A DNA stretch of 64,000 bases from Alteromonas aquimaris (GTDB lineage Bacteria; Pseudomonadota; Gammaproteobacteria; Enterobacterales; Alteromonadaceae), in assembly GCF_026183695.1 (NCBI RefSeq), contig NZ_JAPFRD010000011.1, forward strand, positions 124,001 to 188,000. The letters run 5' to 3'. A model generated the notes under the pieces. It was not told the DNA's origin. It did no database searches and saw only the letters and a program-made list of their open reading frames with translations. Each line of letters opens with the position of its first letter. The first letter of the stretch is position 1. The position numbers and the translations under genes are program-made. This document shows positions 1-9,813 of the stretch, piece by piece.

Positions 1-923
1 CATTGGTCTGTATGCTGGCGACCAGCATGGAGATGTTACTTTACGGCAGAGTGATTCAGGCGATTGGAGTGGCGGGGCCGCGTATTGCGTCGATGGCGAT
101 TATTCGGGATATTTATGTAGGGAACGCGATGGCCAGAGTAATGAGTTTTATTATGATGGTGTTTATCCTGGTACCTATGCTTGCTCCGGTTGTTGGACAA
201 ATGGTGCTCAATGCGTTTTCGTGGCGACACATTTTCACTTTATTTTTGTTAATGGCAATAATTGTGGGGTGTTGGTTTTTTGCCCGTCAACCGGAAACCC
301 TTTCGCCCTCTAACCGTAGTCCGTTCAGCTTAAAACAATTACAAGCCTCGTGTCTGGTAATTTTTCGCCACAGAGGTGTTATGGGGTATACCCTTGCAAT
401 GGGTTGCATCTTCGGCTCTTTTCTAGCGTACCTGAGTGCCTCACAAACTATTTTTCAAACGTTTTATAAAACCGGCCACCACTTTCCGTACTATTTTGCG
501 ACCTTAGCGTTCGCGGTGGGTCTTGCCTCACTTTTTAACGGCACCATGGTATTGCGGGTGGGCATGAGGAGACTTTGCCGCGTAGCACTCTACGGCGTGA
601 TTAGCTTTTCACTGATATTTACCGCCATAATCCATCAGTGGGAAGGGCTGCCCCCGTTATGGATAACTGTCATCACCATGTTCTGTGGCTTCTTTTTTAT
701 CGGTATACTCTTTGGAAATCTCAATGCCATGGCAATGCAACCTCTAGGCAACATGGCAGGACTTGGAGCGGCGATTATTGGCTCGATATCCAGTCTGCTG
801 GCTGTGCCAATTGCTATGAGTATCGATGCATTCATCCACACTACCCTTTATCCCATCGGGGTAGGTTTCATCGTTTTTATGTCGCTCGCGTTTTTCGCTG
901 TCAATTACGCTGAGCGAGATTGA
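1..923 (+). CDS. MFS multidrug exporter, Bcr/CflA type (5' end outside window)
   Basis: Inner-membrane exporter of the major facilitator superfamily, drug:proton antiporter family. The frame is open to the left edge, so only about the last 306 residues are present. The visible part starts in the conserved helix 4 region, with an R-x-x-QAxG stretch followed by IIRD, typical of Bcr/CflA proteins, then about eight further hydrophobic helices and a short polar C-terminus. The substrate cannot be told from sequence. The next gene is convergent and starts 60 bases beyond the stop; there is no clear terminator hairpin between them. Confidence 0.8.
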   Translation, partial: LVCMLATSMEMLLYGRVIQAIGVAGPRIASMAIIRDIYVGNAMARVMSFIMMVFILVPMLAPVVGQMVLNAFSWRHIFTLFLLMAIIVGCWFFARQPETLSPSNRSPFSLKQLQASCLVIFRHRGVMGYTLAMGCIFGSFLAYLSASQTIFQTFYKTGHHFPYYFATLAFAVGLASLFNGTMVLRVGMRRLCRVALYGVISFSLIFTAIIHQWEGLPPLWITVITMFCGFFFIGILFGNLNAMAMQPLGNMAGLGAAIIGSISSLLAVPIAMSIDAFIHTTLYPIGVGFIVFMSLAFFAVNYAERD

Positions 924-982
924 GCCGGATAAAAACCTTATCAAGTAAAATCGCAAGCTTCTTAATAACTGAATGACGCTTT

Positions 983-1315
983 TTATTTGACTAATTGAAT
1001 TTTTGCCAGGGGTTTTTGATTTTCTTCAATGGCGACAATGCGCGGTTGGCGTCTGCCACGACGTACTTTATCGTAATGCACTTCTTTAGCGTCGAGTTGT
1101 TTGCAGAATTCGTAGAAAGACATGTAATCATCACGATTAAAGTCTTCATTTAGGCGGGTCATTTGGGAGTCGATATACAGATTGTCTCCATTAACGGTGA
1201 TACTTGCAAAAGCGCTGTATGGTTGACCAAACTCTTGTACACGTAACGCTCGCACCATTTTGACTTCAAAAATCCAATCTCCAACTTGTGTAAAACGGGA
1301 CATTCCTGCTTGCAT
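983..1315 (-). CDS. Hypothetical protein, 110 aa
   Basis: Soluble basic protein of unknown function; I do not recognise a family. No signal peptide, membrane helix or cysteine-rich site. The first ATG is supported by an AGAGG ribosome binding site 7 bases upstream. The sequence is a plausible folded domain (mixed charged and aromatic residues, an RRGRRQPR basic patch near residue 87), and codon use looks like the surrounding core genes. It is alone: the exporter is convergent and 650 geneless bases lie upstream. Confidence 0.6.
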   Translation of the reverse strand: MQAGMSRFTQVGDWIFEVKMVRALRVQEFGQPYSAFASITVNGDNLYIDSQMTRLNEDFNRDDYMSFYEFCKQLDAKEVHYDKVRRGRRQPRIVAIEENQKPLAKIQLVK

Positions 1316-1898
1316 GATTTACCTCTGGTTTTTATAAGAATATAGGAAGGACGTATTGTATAACCAAACTTTGTGCCAACTATGAAAATCTTATAAAAAC
1401 AACAGGTTACGATATGTAATTGTTACAGAGTGTTGCGAAGTCGCTACAGACGATAATATATCGTACTAATGCGGGAACACTAAACATTACATAAATTTAA
1501 CAAACACTATTATATCGACTTAAGTTATTGATTTATAAAGACTCAAAAATGTGTCTCTATATGTCGTCACTTTTAGACATAAGTATGATAATTCACTAAT
1601 ACGTATCACTTAGTATTACTAAATACCCGTGAAAAGAAAGAGGTGATCAGTTTATTAGGATAAAAAACGTACAGCGTTGACAGTTTAGGGTGCCAAAAAC
1701 AAGTCTTTTGTAGTCGTTATCAGGCAAACTAACTTAGTTATGTGAGGCATACAAGGGACTCTGTCTGTATTGTAGCTCAAGGATGATTAACCATTGATAT
1801 TAAGATGTTAGTGCCATTTTAGGGCAGCATGGTGGGGTGCGCAGCAGGGCTTTTTCAGGAACGCGAATAAAATAGAGTGAGGCGCTTGGTTAAAGTAT
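1316..1898. other. Geneless AT-rich stretch
   Basis: No convincing reading frame on either strand. It holds the upstream region of the 110-aa gene. A 15-base perfect inverted repeat ACGATA-ATA-TATCGT lies at 1450-1464 and might be an operator, but nothing ties it to a regulator. Confidence 0.4.
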
Positions 1899-1925
1899 AA
1901 AAAAGCCCAGCTAAATTAGCTGGGC
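1899..1925 (-). terminator. Rho-independent terminator of ilvC
   Basis: On the minus strand a hairpin with GCCCAGCTAA pairing with TTAGCTGGGC (plus-strand 1905-1925) is followed by six T. It lies about 44 bases after the ilvC stop, in the right orientation. Confidence 0.85.
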
Positions 1926-1968
1926 AAGAGGGCTTTTTAAAGCACCTAACGACAGAACTTGATATTTG

Positions 1969-3444
1969 TTACGCCACAGAGCGCATTGTGAGCATATGTT
2001 CCCGTAGTGAATGACCCACACTTTCAATTAAATGATCCCGAATTGCAAAGTTGGCATGCAATAATTTTTGGTTATTGACGTAATTAGACGACAGCTTTCG
2101 AGCTTTCCCTATAAGCGTTAGATCAATTTTCGGCATGATCGCTTCTCTCAATAGGGGGATGGCACGCTGGCAGAACAGATAATTCCCGTATTCTGCAGTA
2201 TCAGAAATGACCACATTCATTTCATACAAGCGCTTGCGAGCAATGGTGTTAGCAATTAAGGGGGTTTCGTGTAAGGACTCATAATAAGCCGATTCAGGCA
2301 ACATGCCTGCTTCGACCATCACCTCAAACGCAAGTTCCACGCCCGCCTTTATCATCGCAACTAAAAACAGACCGTTATCGAAAAACTCCTGTTTATCGAT
2401 GGATCCGTTGTAGGCAGGCGCTTGTTCAAAGCCCGTTGATAGGGTTTCTTGCCGCCACCTCAGTAGATTGCTATCTTCGTCCGCCCAATCCTGCATCATC
2501 TGTTCAGAAAATTTACCGCTTAGAATATCATCCTGATGCTGTTCAAAGAGGGGGCGCAACACCTGTTTTAACTCGTCTGCGAGGTGCATCACGGTGAGCT
2601 TATCCGGGTTAGATAGTCGATCCATCATATGCGTGATCCCGCCTAATTTCAGCGCTTCAGTGATTTGTTCTAAGCCCTGCTGGATCAGGGCCGCAGCGTA
2701 TGCAGCATCGATACCGTCGGCGGTCATCTTATCAAACGCTAAAATAGCCGCAGATTGTTGCATCCCGCATAAGATCGTCTGTTCGCCCATTAAATCTGAC
2801 TTAACCTCGGCGACGAAAGACGAAGCGAGAACGCCTGCTCTGTCCCCGCCTGTTGCACTGGCCAACGCTTTGGCAATCTCCCATCCTTGTTGCTGCGGAT
2901 CATTTTCAGGATGCACGGCAATTAATGTGGGTACACCGAATCCGCGCTTATATTCTTCGCGTACTTCGGTGCCAGGGCATTTGGGGGCACACATCACTAC
3001 AGTAATATCCGCGCGAATTTGCTGGCCTTGCTCAACAATATTAAATCCGTGTGAATACGCTAAAGCGGCGCCCTCTTTCATCAGGGGCATTACCGCATTA
3101 ACCACATCAGCATGTTGCTTATCAGGCGTCAGGTTGTACACTACATCCGCTTCAGGTACCAATTGGTTATAGGTGCCTACTTGAAAACCATTGTCACACG
3201 CACGTTTGAAAGAATCGCGATTTTCATCGATTGCACTTTGTCTTAACGCGTAACGCACATCTAAACCTGAATCACGCATATTAAGACCTTGGTTTAACCC
3301 CTGCGCGCCACAACCCACAATAACTATGCGTTTATTTTTTAGAAACGTGCAGCCGAGGGAGAACTCATCGCGCGACATGAAACGACACTGTTTTAGTTGT
3401 CTAACCTGCTCACGCAATGAGAGGGAATTAAAATAATTAGCCAT
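1969..3444 (-). CDS. ilvC: Ketol-acid reductoisomerase (long form)
   Basis: Converts acetolactate and acetohydroxybutyrate to the dihydroxy acids of valine/leucine and isoleucine synthesis, using NADPH and Mg2+. At 491 residues it has the length of the E. coli enzyme, the class II form with a duplicated C-terminal domain. The N-terminal Rossmann motif [12 protein letters not shown] is near residue 45, and [15 protein letters not shown] and the second-domain motif [17 protein letters not shown] are intact. GGATAATT precedes the ATG. It is divergent from its presumed activator gene ilvY, so it is probably induced by its own substrates through IlvY. The product feeds IlvD in the same locus. Confidence 0.97.
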   Translation of the reverse strand: MANYFNSLSLREQVRQLKQCRFMSRDEFSLGCTFLKNKRIVIVGCGAQGLNQGLNMRDSGLDVRYALRQSAIDENRDSFKRACDNGFQVGTYNQLVPEADVVYNLTPDKQHADVVNAVMPLMKEGAALAYSHGFNIVEQGQQIRADITVVMCAPKCPGTEVREEYKRGFGVPTLIAVHPENDPQQQGWEIAKALASATGGDRAGVLASSFVAEVKSDLMGEQTILCGMQQSAAILAFDKMTADGIDAAYAAALIQQGLEQITEALKLGGITHMMDRLSNPDKLTVMHLADELKQVLRPLFEQHQDDILSGKFSEQMMQDWADEDSNLLRWRQETLSTGFEQAPAYNGSIDKQEFFDNGLFLVAMIKAGVELAFEVMVEAGMLPESAYYESLHETPLIANTIARKRLYEMNVVISDTAEYGNYLFCQRAIPLLREAIMPKIDLTLIGKARKLSSNYVNNQKLLHANFAIRDHLIESVGHSLREHMLTMRSVA

Positions 3445-3568
3445 AATTATCCAACTTCTTTTTACTCTTTACTTTCTACTTTTTATCTAACGATCTGAAA
3501 AGCGCATGTGCCTTCGTCGGAATAGTTGCAGCTTACGCTGGTCTTTATGTTTTATAAAATGATATATT

Positions 3569-3585
3569 TGCAAAACTATTTTGCA
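3569..3585. promoter_or_regulatory. Candidate IlvY operator between ilvC and ilvY
   Basis: Perfect inverted repeat TGCAAAA-CTA-TTTTGCA, 17 bases, in the divergent ilvC/ilvY intergenic region, 14 bases before the proposed ilvY start. It fits the T-N11-A dyad bound by LysR-type regulators. That IlvY binds such tandem sites in the ilvY-ilvC interval is known in E. coli; its use here is inference. Confidence 0.55.
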
Positions 3586-3598
3586 GAAAATGCAATGT

Positions 3599-4462
3599 AT
3601 GGATTTTCGATCACTTAAATTATTCGTCCACTTATCCAAGACGCTTCACTTTGGACAAACCGCGCTGGCCATGCATGTCACCGCTTCCACCTTGAGCCGG
3701 GTGATTCAACGCTTAGAAGAAGAGTGTCAATGTGCACTTTTTGTGCGGAATAATCGCTCAGTGAAGCTTACCTACGAAGGGAAAAAGTTGTTGGCCTTCG
3801 GTGAGCAGACCCTGCAACAGTGGCAGGAATTGCAGGCTGATCTGAGTACAACAAAACAAGTATTGCGCGGTGAAATCAAAATGTACTGTTCGGTCACGGC
3901 CAGTCAGAGCCATTTGCCTGCATTACTGTCCCAGTTCAGACAATTCCATCCCCATGTTGATATTCGCCTGACTACGGGGGATCCGGCATCATCCATTGAG
4001 CGCGTGCTGTCTGAACAATGTGATATTGCCATTGCTATTCATACCGATGATTATCCGGGTGAACTTGCTTTTAGTCCTATCGACTATATTCCCCTGGTGC
4101 TCATTACGCCAAGAGAGTTCAATGTAGCCACGATAGAAACGATTGATTGGCAGACGCAACAGGTTATTCTGCCTGAGCAAGGCCCCACCAGAACTATCGT
4201 CCAAGCGTGGTTTCGTCATCAATCTATCTCACCGTCTATCTACGCATCTGTAGGGGGGAATGAAGCTATCGTCAGCATGGTGGCGCTCGGCTGTGGCATC
4301 GGTTTCGTGCCTAAGGTCGTGTTAGATCATTCTCAACTTGGGAGTAAAGTGACGCAAATTCAGGTAGCCGACCTACCGGGGTTTCAGTTGGGACTAAGCT
4401 GTTTAAAAGCTAAACGTCATCATCCACTGATAAAGGCCATGCTTCAGTTAGCACTTAATTGA
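3599..4462 (+). CDS. ilvY: LysR-type transcriptional activator IlvY
   Basis: Activates ilvC when acetolactate or acetohydroxybutyrate is bound. 287 residues: N-terminal winged helix-turn-helix with the family pattern (MDFRSLKLFVHLSKTLHFG, then STLSRVIQRLEEE) and a C-terminal substrate domain containing FCSVTA-like YCSVTASQSHLPALL and VALGCGIGFVPKVVL, both close to E. coli IlvY. The frame can be opened earlier, at TTG 3581 or ATG 3590, but the E. coli N-terminus (MDLRDLK) aligns with ATG 3599 and the upstream codons overlap the operator palindrome. The stop overlaps the convergent comM stop by 19 bases. Confidence 0.93.
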   Translation: MDFRSLKLFVHLSKTLHFGQTALAMHVTASTLSRVIQRLEEECQCALFVRNNRSVKLTYEGKKLLAFGEQTLQQWQELQADLSTTKQVLRGEIKMYCSVTASQSHLPALLSQFRQFHPHVDIRLTTGDPASSIERVLSEQCDIAIAIHTDDYPGELAFSPIDYIPLVLITPREFNVATIETIDWQTQQVILPEQGPTRTIVQAWFRHQSISPSIYASVGGNEAIVSMVALGCGIGFVPKVVLDHSQLGSKVTQIQVADLPGFQLGLSCLKAKRHHPLIKAMLQLALN

Positions 4463-5958
4463 GCAATAATTTTATCCAGGGCTCTATACCCTAATGCTTC
4501 AGCTATGTGTTTTCGGGTCACGCACACACTCTGCTCTAAATCTGCGATGGTGCGTGCCACTTTTAACGTGCGATGAAATACCCGCATTGACAGTTTTAAC
4601 TGTCTGGCGGCTGTCTGCATAAATGCTTTGTCCTCATCGCTAAGCAGACATAATGGAATCAATACATCAATTTTAATTGAGCTGTTTAAACACGCTTGCC
4701 TCTCAAGTTGCGTGTGGCGGGCGCTGGCTACACTTTTTTTGGCGCTCATCGCCGAGTCGGTATCAGGAGATACGGCAATGTCATGCATCGGATAGTCGTT
4801 AAGACGCGGTACTTCAACCTGCAGATCTATACGGTCTAGTAATGGACCAGATAACCGGTTTAAGTACCGCAATACCTGATCAGGCGACATTCGATTATCT
4901 TCTATGTCGCCGGTAGGGCTGGGGTTCATGGCGGCAATAAGCTGGAAGTTAGCTGGGAAGGTCGCACTACCTGATGCTCTGGATATATTCACATCACCTG
5001 TTTCTAAGGGCTCGCGCAGTACATCTAATGCTTTGCGACCAAACTCTGGTAACTCATCCAGAAATAACACCCCATGGTGCGCCAACGATATTTCGCCAGG
5101 GGTGGGATGACTACCACCCCCTGTAAGCGCTACAGCTGAACTGGTGTGGTGCGGGGCGCGAAAAGGCCGTTGGGCAAATTTGTCAGGGTCAATTCTAATT
5201 CCTTTGACAGAATGAACAGAGGCTACTTCCAGCGCTTCAACGTTGTTTAGGGGAGGCAGTAAGCCGGTTAATTTGCTGGCTAGCAAGCTTTTCCCCGTAC
5301 CCTGGGGGCCGACGAAAAGCAGATTATGGGCACCAGCAGCCGCAATCATCAAGGCCCGTTTAGCTTGTCCCTGCCCTATTACATCATCCCACTGCGGACT
5401 GGCCTCAATATGCTGTAAGTTAAGTTTTCGCACCGCCGTTAATTGTTCCTGACCTACTAAAAACTGGTAGGCCTGCAACAGTGACATCAACGGTAAACAG
5501 TAAGCGTCACTAACCAAGCTGACCTCGTCAGCGTTAGCCTCGGGAAGAAGAAGTGTTCGCTGTGCGTGACTGCTGGCGATGGCGGCAGGGATCACGTTTT
5601 GAACTTCTTTTAACTCGCCGGTTAGCCCTAGCTCGCCAATAATTTCATAGTCACGCAAATGGTCAGCAGGGACAAGGTTCGATGCTGCTAAAATACCGAT
5701 AGCAATGGCTAAATCATAGCGCCCGCCATACTTTGGAATATCCGCAGGCGCTAAGTTTACGGTTATGCGTCGTACCGGAAAGTCAAAACCGCTGTTAATC
5801 AGCGCACAACGAACTCGATCACGCGCTTCTTTTACGCTTGTTTCCGCCATGCCCACTAAATGGAACGCTGGCAGCCCATTCGCCAGATGGACTTCTACCT
5901 TAACCAGCGGTGCAGATAACCCCGTCCCTGCCCGCGTATACACGACCGCCAATCCCAC
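4444..5958 (-). CDS. comM: ComM/YifB family Mg-chelatase-like AAA+ ATPase
   Basis: Hexameric helicase which in transformable relatives (ComM) promotes branch migration during integration of incoming DNA. 504 residues: N-terminal Lon-protease-like fold (to about residue 180), AAA+ core with Walker A GPQGTGKS near residue 218 and Walker B LFLDELPEF near 302, and C-terminal Mg-chelatase helical domain. It lies between ilvY and the ilv operon, a position it (as yifB) also holds in E. coli. The last 19 bases overlap ilvY, tail to tail. Confidence 0.93.
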   Translation of the reverse strand: MGLAVVYTRAGTGLSAPLVKVEVHLANGLPAFHLVGMAETSVKEARDRVRCALINSGFDFPVRRITVNLAPADIPKYGGRYDLAIAIGILAASNLVPADHLRDYEIIGELGLTGELKEVQNVIPAAIASSHAQRTLLLPEANADEVSLVSDAYCLPLMSLLQAYQFLVGQEQLTAVRKLNLQHIEASPQWDDVIGQGQAKRALMIAAAGAHNLLFVGPQGTGKSLLASKLTGLLPPLNNVEALEVASVHSVKGIRIDPDKFAQRPFRAPHHTSSAVALTGGGSHPTPGEISLAHHGVLFLDELPEFGRKALDVLREPLETGDVNISRASGSATFPANFQLIAAMNPSPTGDIEDNRMSPDQVLRYLNRLSGPLLDRIDLQVEVPRLNDYPMHDIAVSPDTDSAMSAKKSVASARHTQLERQACLNSSIKIDVLIPLCLLSDEDKAFMQTAARQLKLSMRVFHRTLKVARTIADLEQSVCVTRKHIAEALGYRALDKIIAQLSAN

Positions 5959-6028
5959 CGCTGTTCTCCTGCATTTACCTGGCGCTCAGGCTAGCGGATC
6001 CTGATCAGGAAAAGTACTGCGCAAAAGG

Positions 6029-6682
6029 TCAGTTTTTGGGATGTTCGCTATGAAATACGGGTAATTGCCAGTGCCAGCGCATGGCTCCCAAACGCGTAAG
6101 AATAGTGATGATGAGTGCGATCATCATGCAAGTTTGGCTACTTAGCCCCAGGTTATAAGCAAGCGCATAACCGAAACCGCCAACTATGCAGGTTATGGCG
6201 TACAGTTCACCATTTAATACCAGTGGAATTTCACGGCAAATTACGTCTCGTAGTAAGCCTCCAAAAACTCCAGTGATGGTGCCCATAGCTATAGCCACCG
6301 CCATCGGCGCATCCACCATCAGCGCTTTTTCCAGACCGACCACGTTAAACAAAGCCAAGCCAAACGCATCGGCGATTAATAAATAATGGTAAGGAAAACG
6401 TGGGCTAAAGCGTAACCAGATGATGGTGACAAAAGCCGCCAGAAGGGTGATATAAAGATAATCGGTGTTTTGGACCCAGAACACGGGCAGGTCTAACACC
6501 ATATCACGCAAGGTCCCCCCACCAATAGCGGTGACCGAAGCCAAAACAACTACACCGAATCCATCCATACGCTTTTGGTAGGCCATTAACGTACCTGAAA
6601 TTGCACACACAGCCACACCAGCTAAGTTAATGATATGAAACCAATCTTCCACACTGCATTCCGATAATCTTGGAGAGTTCAT
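6029..6682 (-). CDS. TRIC/UPF0126 family membrane protein (YicG/YadS-like)
   Basis: Inner-membrane protein of 217 residues with seven predicted helices and the two internally repeated UPF0126 units, each carrying a glycine-rich motif (AIGGGTLRD near residue 53 and GVFGGLLRDVICRE near 139). Bacterial homologues form trimeric potassium-permeable channels, so a cation channel is likely; a glycine transport role has also been proposed for YicG. It is transcribed towards comM and divergently from the ilvEDA operon, in the place where E. coli carries ilvG-ilvM. Confidence 0.85.
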   Translation of the reverse strand: MNSPRLSECSVEDWFHIINLAGVAVCAISGTLMAYQKRMDGFGVVVLASVTAIGGGTLRDMVLDLPVFWVQNTDYLYITLLAAFVTIIWLRFSPRFPYHYLLIADAFGLALFNVVGLEKALMVDAPMAVAIAMGTITGVFGGLLRDVICREIPLVLNGELYAITCIVGGFGYALAYNLGLSSQTCMMIALIITILTRLGAMRWHWQLPVFHSEHPKN

Positions 6683-7009
6683 TGCAAAATACTTGAATAT
6701 GCCGTTTATTTCATGCTATTTATTCTAAAAGTGAAGAGTCCTAGCCAGCTTTTCACTTTTCACTTCTCTCTTTTTACTTTTTACGATTACTGTTAAAGGT
6801 AATCATCTAACTTTCGCTATCTATCTGTAGGTATGCGCTTATCTATCTCTTGCGTCGGGCAGGAAAATTTACACCTGCGCTGATGAAAAGTGGTCTGACG
6901 AAAGCAATCGTTATTGGGTGCGTATGCCCCGTCATGTATTATTCGTTGCGATACTCATTACGCTGCATTGGCAGCACGGGGCGCTGCTCCGACACTCAAA
7001 GGATTTAAC
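6683..7009 (+). promoter_or_regulatory. Upstream/leader region of the ilvEDA operon
   Basis: This 327-base interval separates two divergent genes. It has a pyrimidine-rich stretch with repeated CTTTTCA/CTTTTTA units (about 6750-6782), a 41-codon open frame at 6883-7008 that stops one base before the ilvE ATG, and two mutually exclusive pairings: GCCCCGT 6926-6932 with ACGGGGC 6976-6982, or a hairpin GCAGC 6971-6975 with GCTGC 6983-6987 that puts ACGGGGC in its loop. This could be an attenuation leader, but there is no T-run after the hairpin, so this is only suggestive. AAAGGA at 6998-7003 is the ilvE ribosome binding site. Confidence 0.35.
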
Positions 7010-7942
7010 ATGGCTAAGCAACTTGCTGAATATATTTGGTTTAACGGCAAAATCGTTCCCTGGAAAGAGGCTACCGTTCACGTTTTGACCCACGCGATCC
7101 ATTACGGTTCGTCGGTGTTTGAGGGCATCCGCGCCTACAACACTCCTGATCAGGGCACCTGCGTGTTCCGGCTGCAAGAACATAATCGTCGCTTGTTCGA
7201 TTCGGCGAAAATTTATCGGATGACCATCCCTTATACGCTCGATCAAATTAACGAAGGTACGTTGGATATTATTCGCAAAAATAATTTGAAATCTGCGTAT
7301 ATCCGTCCCATCGCCTATTACGGCGATATCGGAATGGGCCTGCAGGTGCCCTTTGGACAAGAAACTGAAGTGTCCATTGCTGCATTTGAGTGGGGTGCGT
7401 ATTTAGGTGAAGAAGCACTCAAAAATGGTGTGGATGCCGGAATTTCTTCCTGGAACCGTCTCGCTGCTAACACTATGCCTACGGGCGCAAAAGCAGGCGG
7501 AAATTACCTGTCTTCACAATTGATTTCAATGGAAGCTCGTCGTCATGGATATGGCGAAGGCATCGCACTAGACCGAAACGGTTATATCAGTGAAGGGGCG
7601 GGCGAAAACATTTTTGTCATCCGCAACGGCGTGGTCAGCACCACACCCAAGACGGCCGCCATATTGCCTGGCATTACGCGGGACACTGTGATGACTCTGC
7701 TTAAAGAAATGGGTTATGAAGTTCGTGAAGAAAATATCCCTCGGGAAGCCATGTATCTGGCTGATGAAATTTTAATGTGTGGGACTGCCGCTGAAGTCAC
7801 ACCTGTGCGTAGCGTGGACGGTATCAACGTAGGCAGTGGCACCCGCGGCCCAATCACTAAACAGGTGCAAGACATGTTCTTCGGTCTGTTTAACGGTTCA
7901 ACAGCTGATAAATGGGGTTGGTTAACGCCCGTTTACAAATAA
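7010..7942 (+). CDS. ilvE: Branched-chain amino acid aminotransferase
   Basis: PLP enzyme catalysing the last step of leucine, isoleucine and valine synthesis (transamination with glutamate). 310 residues, fold type IV; the PLP lysine is in AKAGGNYLSS near residue 160, and the motif HALHYGSSVFEGIR and EITPVRSVDG-like EVTPVRSVDG are conserved. The frame extends upstream to 6914, but MAKQLAEYIWFNGK aligns with the E. coli start and AAAGGA lies 6 bases before ATG 7010. First gene of the ilvE-ilvD-ilvA operon, 17 bases before ilvD. Confidence 0.95.
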   Translation: MAKQLAEYIWFNGKIVPWKEATVHVLTHAIHYGSSVFEGIRAYNTPDQGTCVFRLQEHNRRLFDSAKIYRMTIPYTLDQINEGTLDIIRKNNLKSAYIRPIAYYGDIGMGLQVPFGQETEVSIAAFEWGAYLGEEALKNGVDAGISSWNRLAANTMPTGAKAGGNYLSSQLISMEARRHGYGEGIALDRNGYISEGAGENIFVIRNGVVSTTPKTAAILPGITRDTVMTLLKEMGYEVREENIPREAMYLADEILMCGTAAEVTPVRSVDGINVGSGTRGPITKQVQDMFFGLFNGSTADKWGWLTPVYK

Positions 7943-7959
7943 CATTATGGTAAAACAAC

Positions 7960-9813
7960 ATGCCCAAACTACGATCTGCAACGACCACTCAAGGTCGCAA
8001 TATGGCGGGCGCCCGAGCTCTATGGCGCGCTACTGGAATGAAAGATGGTGATTTTGGCAAACCCATTATTGCGATTGCCAATTCCTTTACGCAGTTTGTG
8101 CCCGGGCATGTTCATCTCAAAGACTTAGGTCAGCTGGTGGCTCAGCACGTTGAGCTGGCCGGCGGCGTAGCCAAAGAATTCAATACCATCGCGGTGGATG
8201 ATGGTATTGCTATGGGCCACGCGGGCATGTTGTATAGTTTGCCTTCCCGTGAAATTATCGCTGATGCGGTGGAATACATGGTAAATGCGCATTGCGCCGA
8301 TGCCCTGGTATGTATTTCCAACTGCGACAAGATTACCCCCGGCATGCTAATGGCGGCGATGCGGTTAAACATCCCGGTAGTGTTTGTTTCAGGGGGCCCT
8401 ATGGAAGCGGGTAAAACGAAGCTGTCCGATCAAATTATTAAATTAGATTTAGTCGATGCGATGGTCGCCGCAGCCGATGATACGGTCAGTGATGAGCAAA
8501 GTGACGAAATAGAACGCTCAGCCTGCCCTACCTGCGGCTCCTGTTCTGGTATGTTCACTGCCAATTCCATGAATTGTTTAACCGAAGCGTTGGGGCTGGC
8601 GTTACCTGGCAATGGTTCTACCCTGGCTACCCATGTTGATCGCAAACAGTTGTTTGAGCAGGCCGGCAAGGTAATAGTCGATTTATGTCAGCGTTGGTAT
8701 GCACATGATGACGAAAGCGCATTGCCACGAAATATTGCCAACCGACAAGCGTTCGAGAATGCAATGAGCCTGGATATTGCAATGGGAGGCTCAACTAATA
8801 CCATCTTACATTTATTGGCAGCAGCTTCTGAAGGGGAAATTCCCTTTTCGATGGAAGATATTGACCGCTTATCAAAGCAGGTACCTCACTTATGTAAAGT
8901 AGCGCCGTCCACCCCTAAATATCATATGGAAGATGTTCATCGGGCTGGGGGGGTAATGGGAATTTTAGCAGAGCTTGCCCGTGGCAAGTTGTTGCATGGC
9001 GATGTCCCCCACATTTTAGGTGGCACCCTACAAGACGTGGTCAATGCCTGGGATATCACCAATGAGAGTAATCGCGCGGCGATAGAATTTTATTGCGCTG
9101 GCCCTGCGGGTATTCGCACAACCCAGGCCTTCAGTCAAAATTGTCGCTGGCCGGATGCCGATACCGACCGCGAACATGGCTGTATCCGAAACGTCGATCA
9201 CGCTTACAGTCAGGATGGCGGGCTGGCGGTACTTTACGGCAATATTGCCGAAAACGGCTGCATTGTTAAAACTGCTGGCGTGGATGAAAGTATCCATACC
9301 TTTACCGGACGCGCGCGCGTGTTTGAAAGTCAGGATGATGCTGTGGCCGCCATTCTGGGAGATAAAATCGTAGCTGGTGATGTGGTGGTTATCCGCTATG
9401 AGGGGCCAAAAGGCGGGCCAGGGATGCAGGAAATGCTATACCCTACGTCTTATTTAAAATCAAAAGGGTTAGGAAAAAGCTGTGCCTTAATTACTGACGG
9501 GCGTTTTTCTGGCGGCACCAGTGGGTTATCCATAGGACATTGCTCCCCCGAAGCAGCAAATAAAGGGGGTATAGCGCTGATCGAGGATGACGATAAGATA
9601 ACCATCGATATTCCCAACAGAAGTATAAACGTTCTGCTCGCGGATGAAGAAATGCAAAAACGCTATCAAGCGATGGAAAGTCACGTCGCGCCGTGGCTAC
9701 CGAAGTCGCGTCAACGTACTGTATCCACTGCGTTAAAAGCGTTTGCCCTGCTGGCAACCAGTGCTGATCGTGGGGCGGTTAGAGATAAAGAAAAATTGGA
9801 GAAGCTGCTATGA
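7960..9813 (+). CDS. ilvD: Dihydroxy-acid dehydratase
   Basis: Dehydrates the dihydroxy acids made by IlvC into the 2-oxo acids used by IlvE, with an oxygen-sensitive iron-sulphur cluster. 617 residues, the usual length. Cluster cysteines lie in [12 protein letters not shown] (near residue 120) and [18 protein letters not shown] (near 193); the C-terminal [19 protein letters not shown] and [14 protein letters not shown] blocks are intact. It follows ilvE by 17 bases and its stop overlaps the ilvA start (ATGA), so translation is probably coupled. Confidence 0.97.
   Translation: MPKLRSATTTQGRNMAGARALWRATGMKDGDFGKPIIAIANSFTQFVPGHVHLKDLGQLVAQHVELAGGVAKEFNTIAVDDGIAMGHAGMLYSLPSREIIADAVEYMVNAHCADALVCISNCDKITPGMLMAAMRLNIPVVFVSGGPMEAGKTKLSDQIIKLDLVDAMVAAADDTVSDEQSDEIERSACPTCGSCSGMFTANSMNCLTEALGLALPGNGSTLATHVDRKQLFEQAGKVIVDLCQRWYAHDDESALPRNIANRQAFENAMSLDIAMGGSTNTILHLLAAASEGEIPFSMEDIDRLSKQVPHLCKVAPSTPKYHMEDVHRAGGVMGILAELARGKLLHGDVPHILGGTLQDVVNAWDITNESNRAAIEFYCAGPAGIRTTQAFSQNCRWPDADTDREHGCIRNVDHAYSQDGGLAVLYGNIAENGCIVKTAGVDESIHTFTGRARVFESQDDAVAAILGDKIVAGDVVVIRYEGPKGGPGMQEMLYPTSYLKSKGLGKSCALITDGRFSGGTSGLSIGHCSPEAANKGGIALIEDDDKITIDIPNRSINVLLADEEMQKRYQAMESHVAPWLPKSRQRTVSTALKAFALLATSADRGAVRDKEKLEKLL

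Noticed and set aside
1440-1470. ACGATA-ATA-TATCGT palindrome as an operator
   Set aside because: A single AT-rich dyad with no regulator gene nearby; noted only in the geneless stretch.
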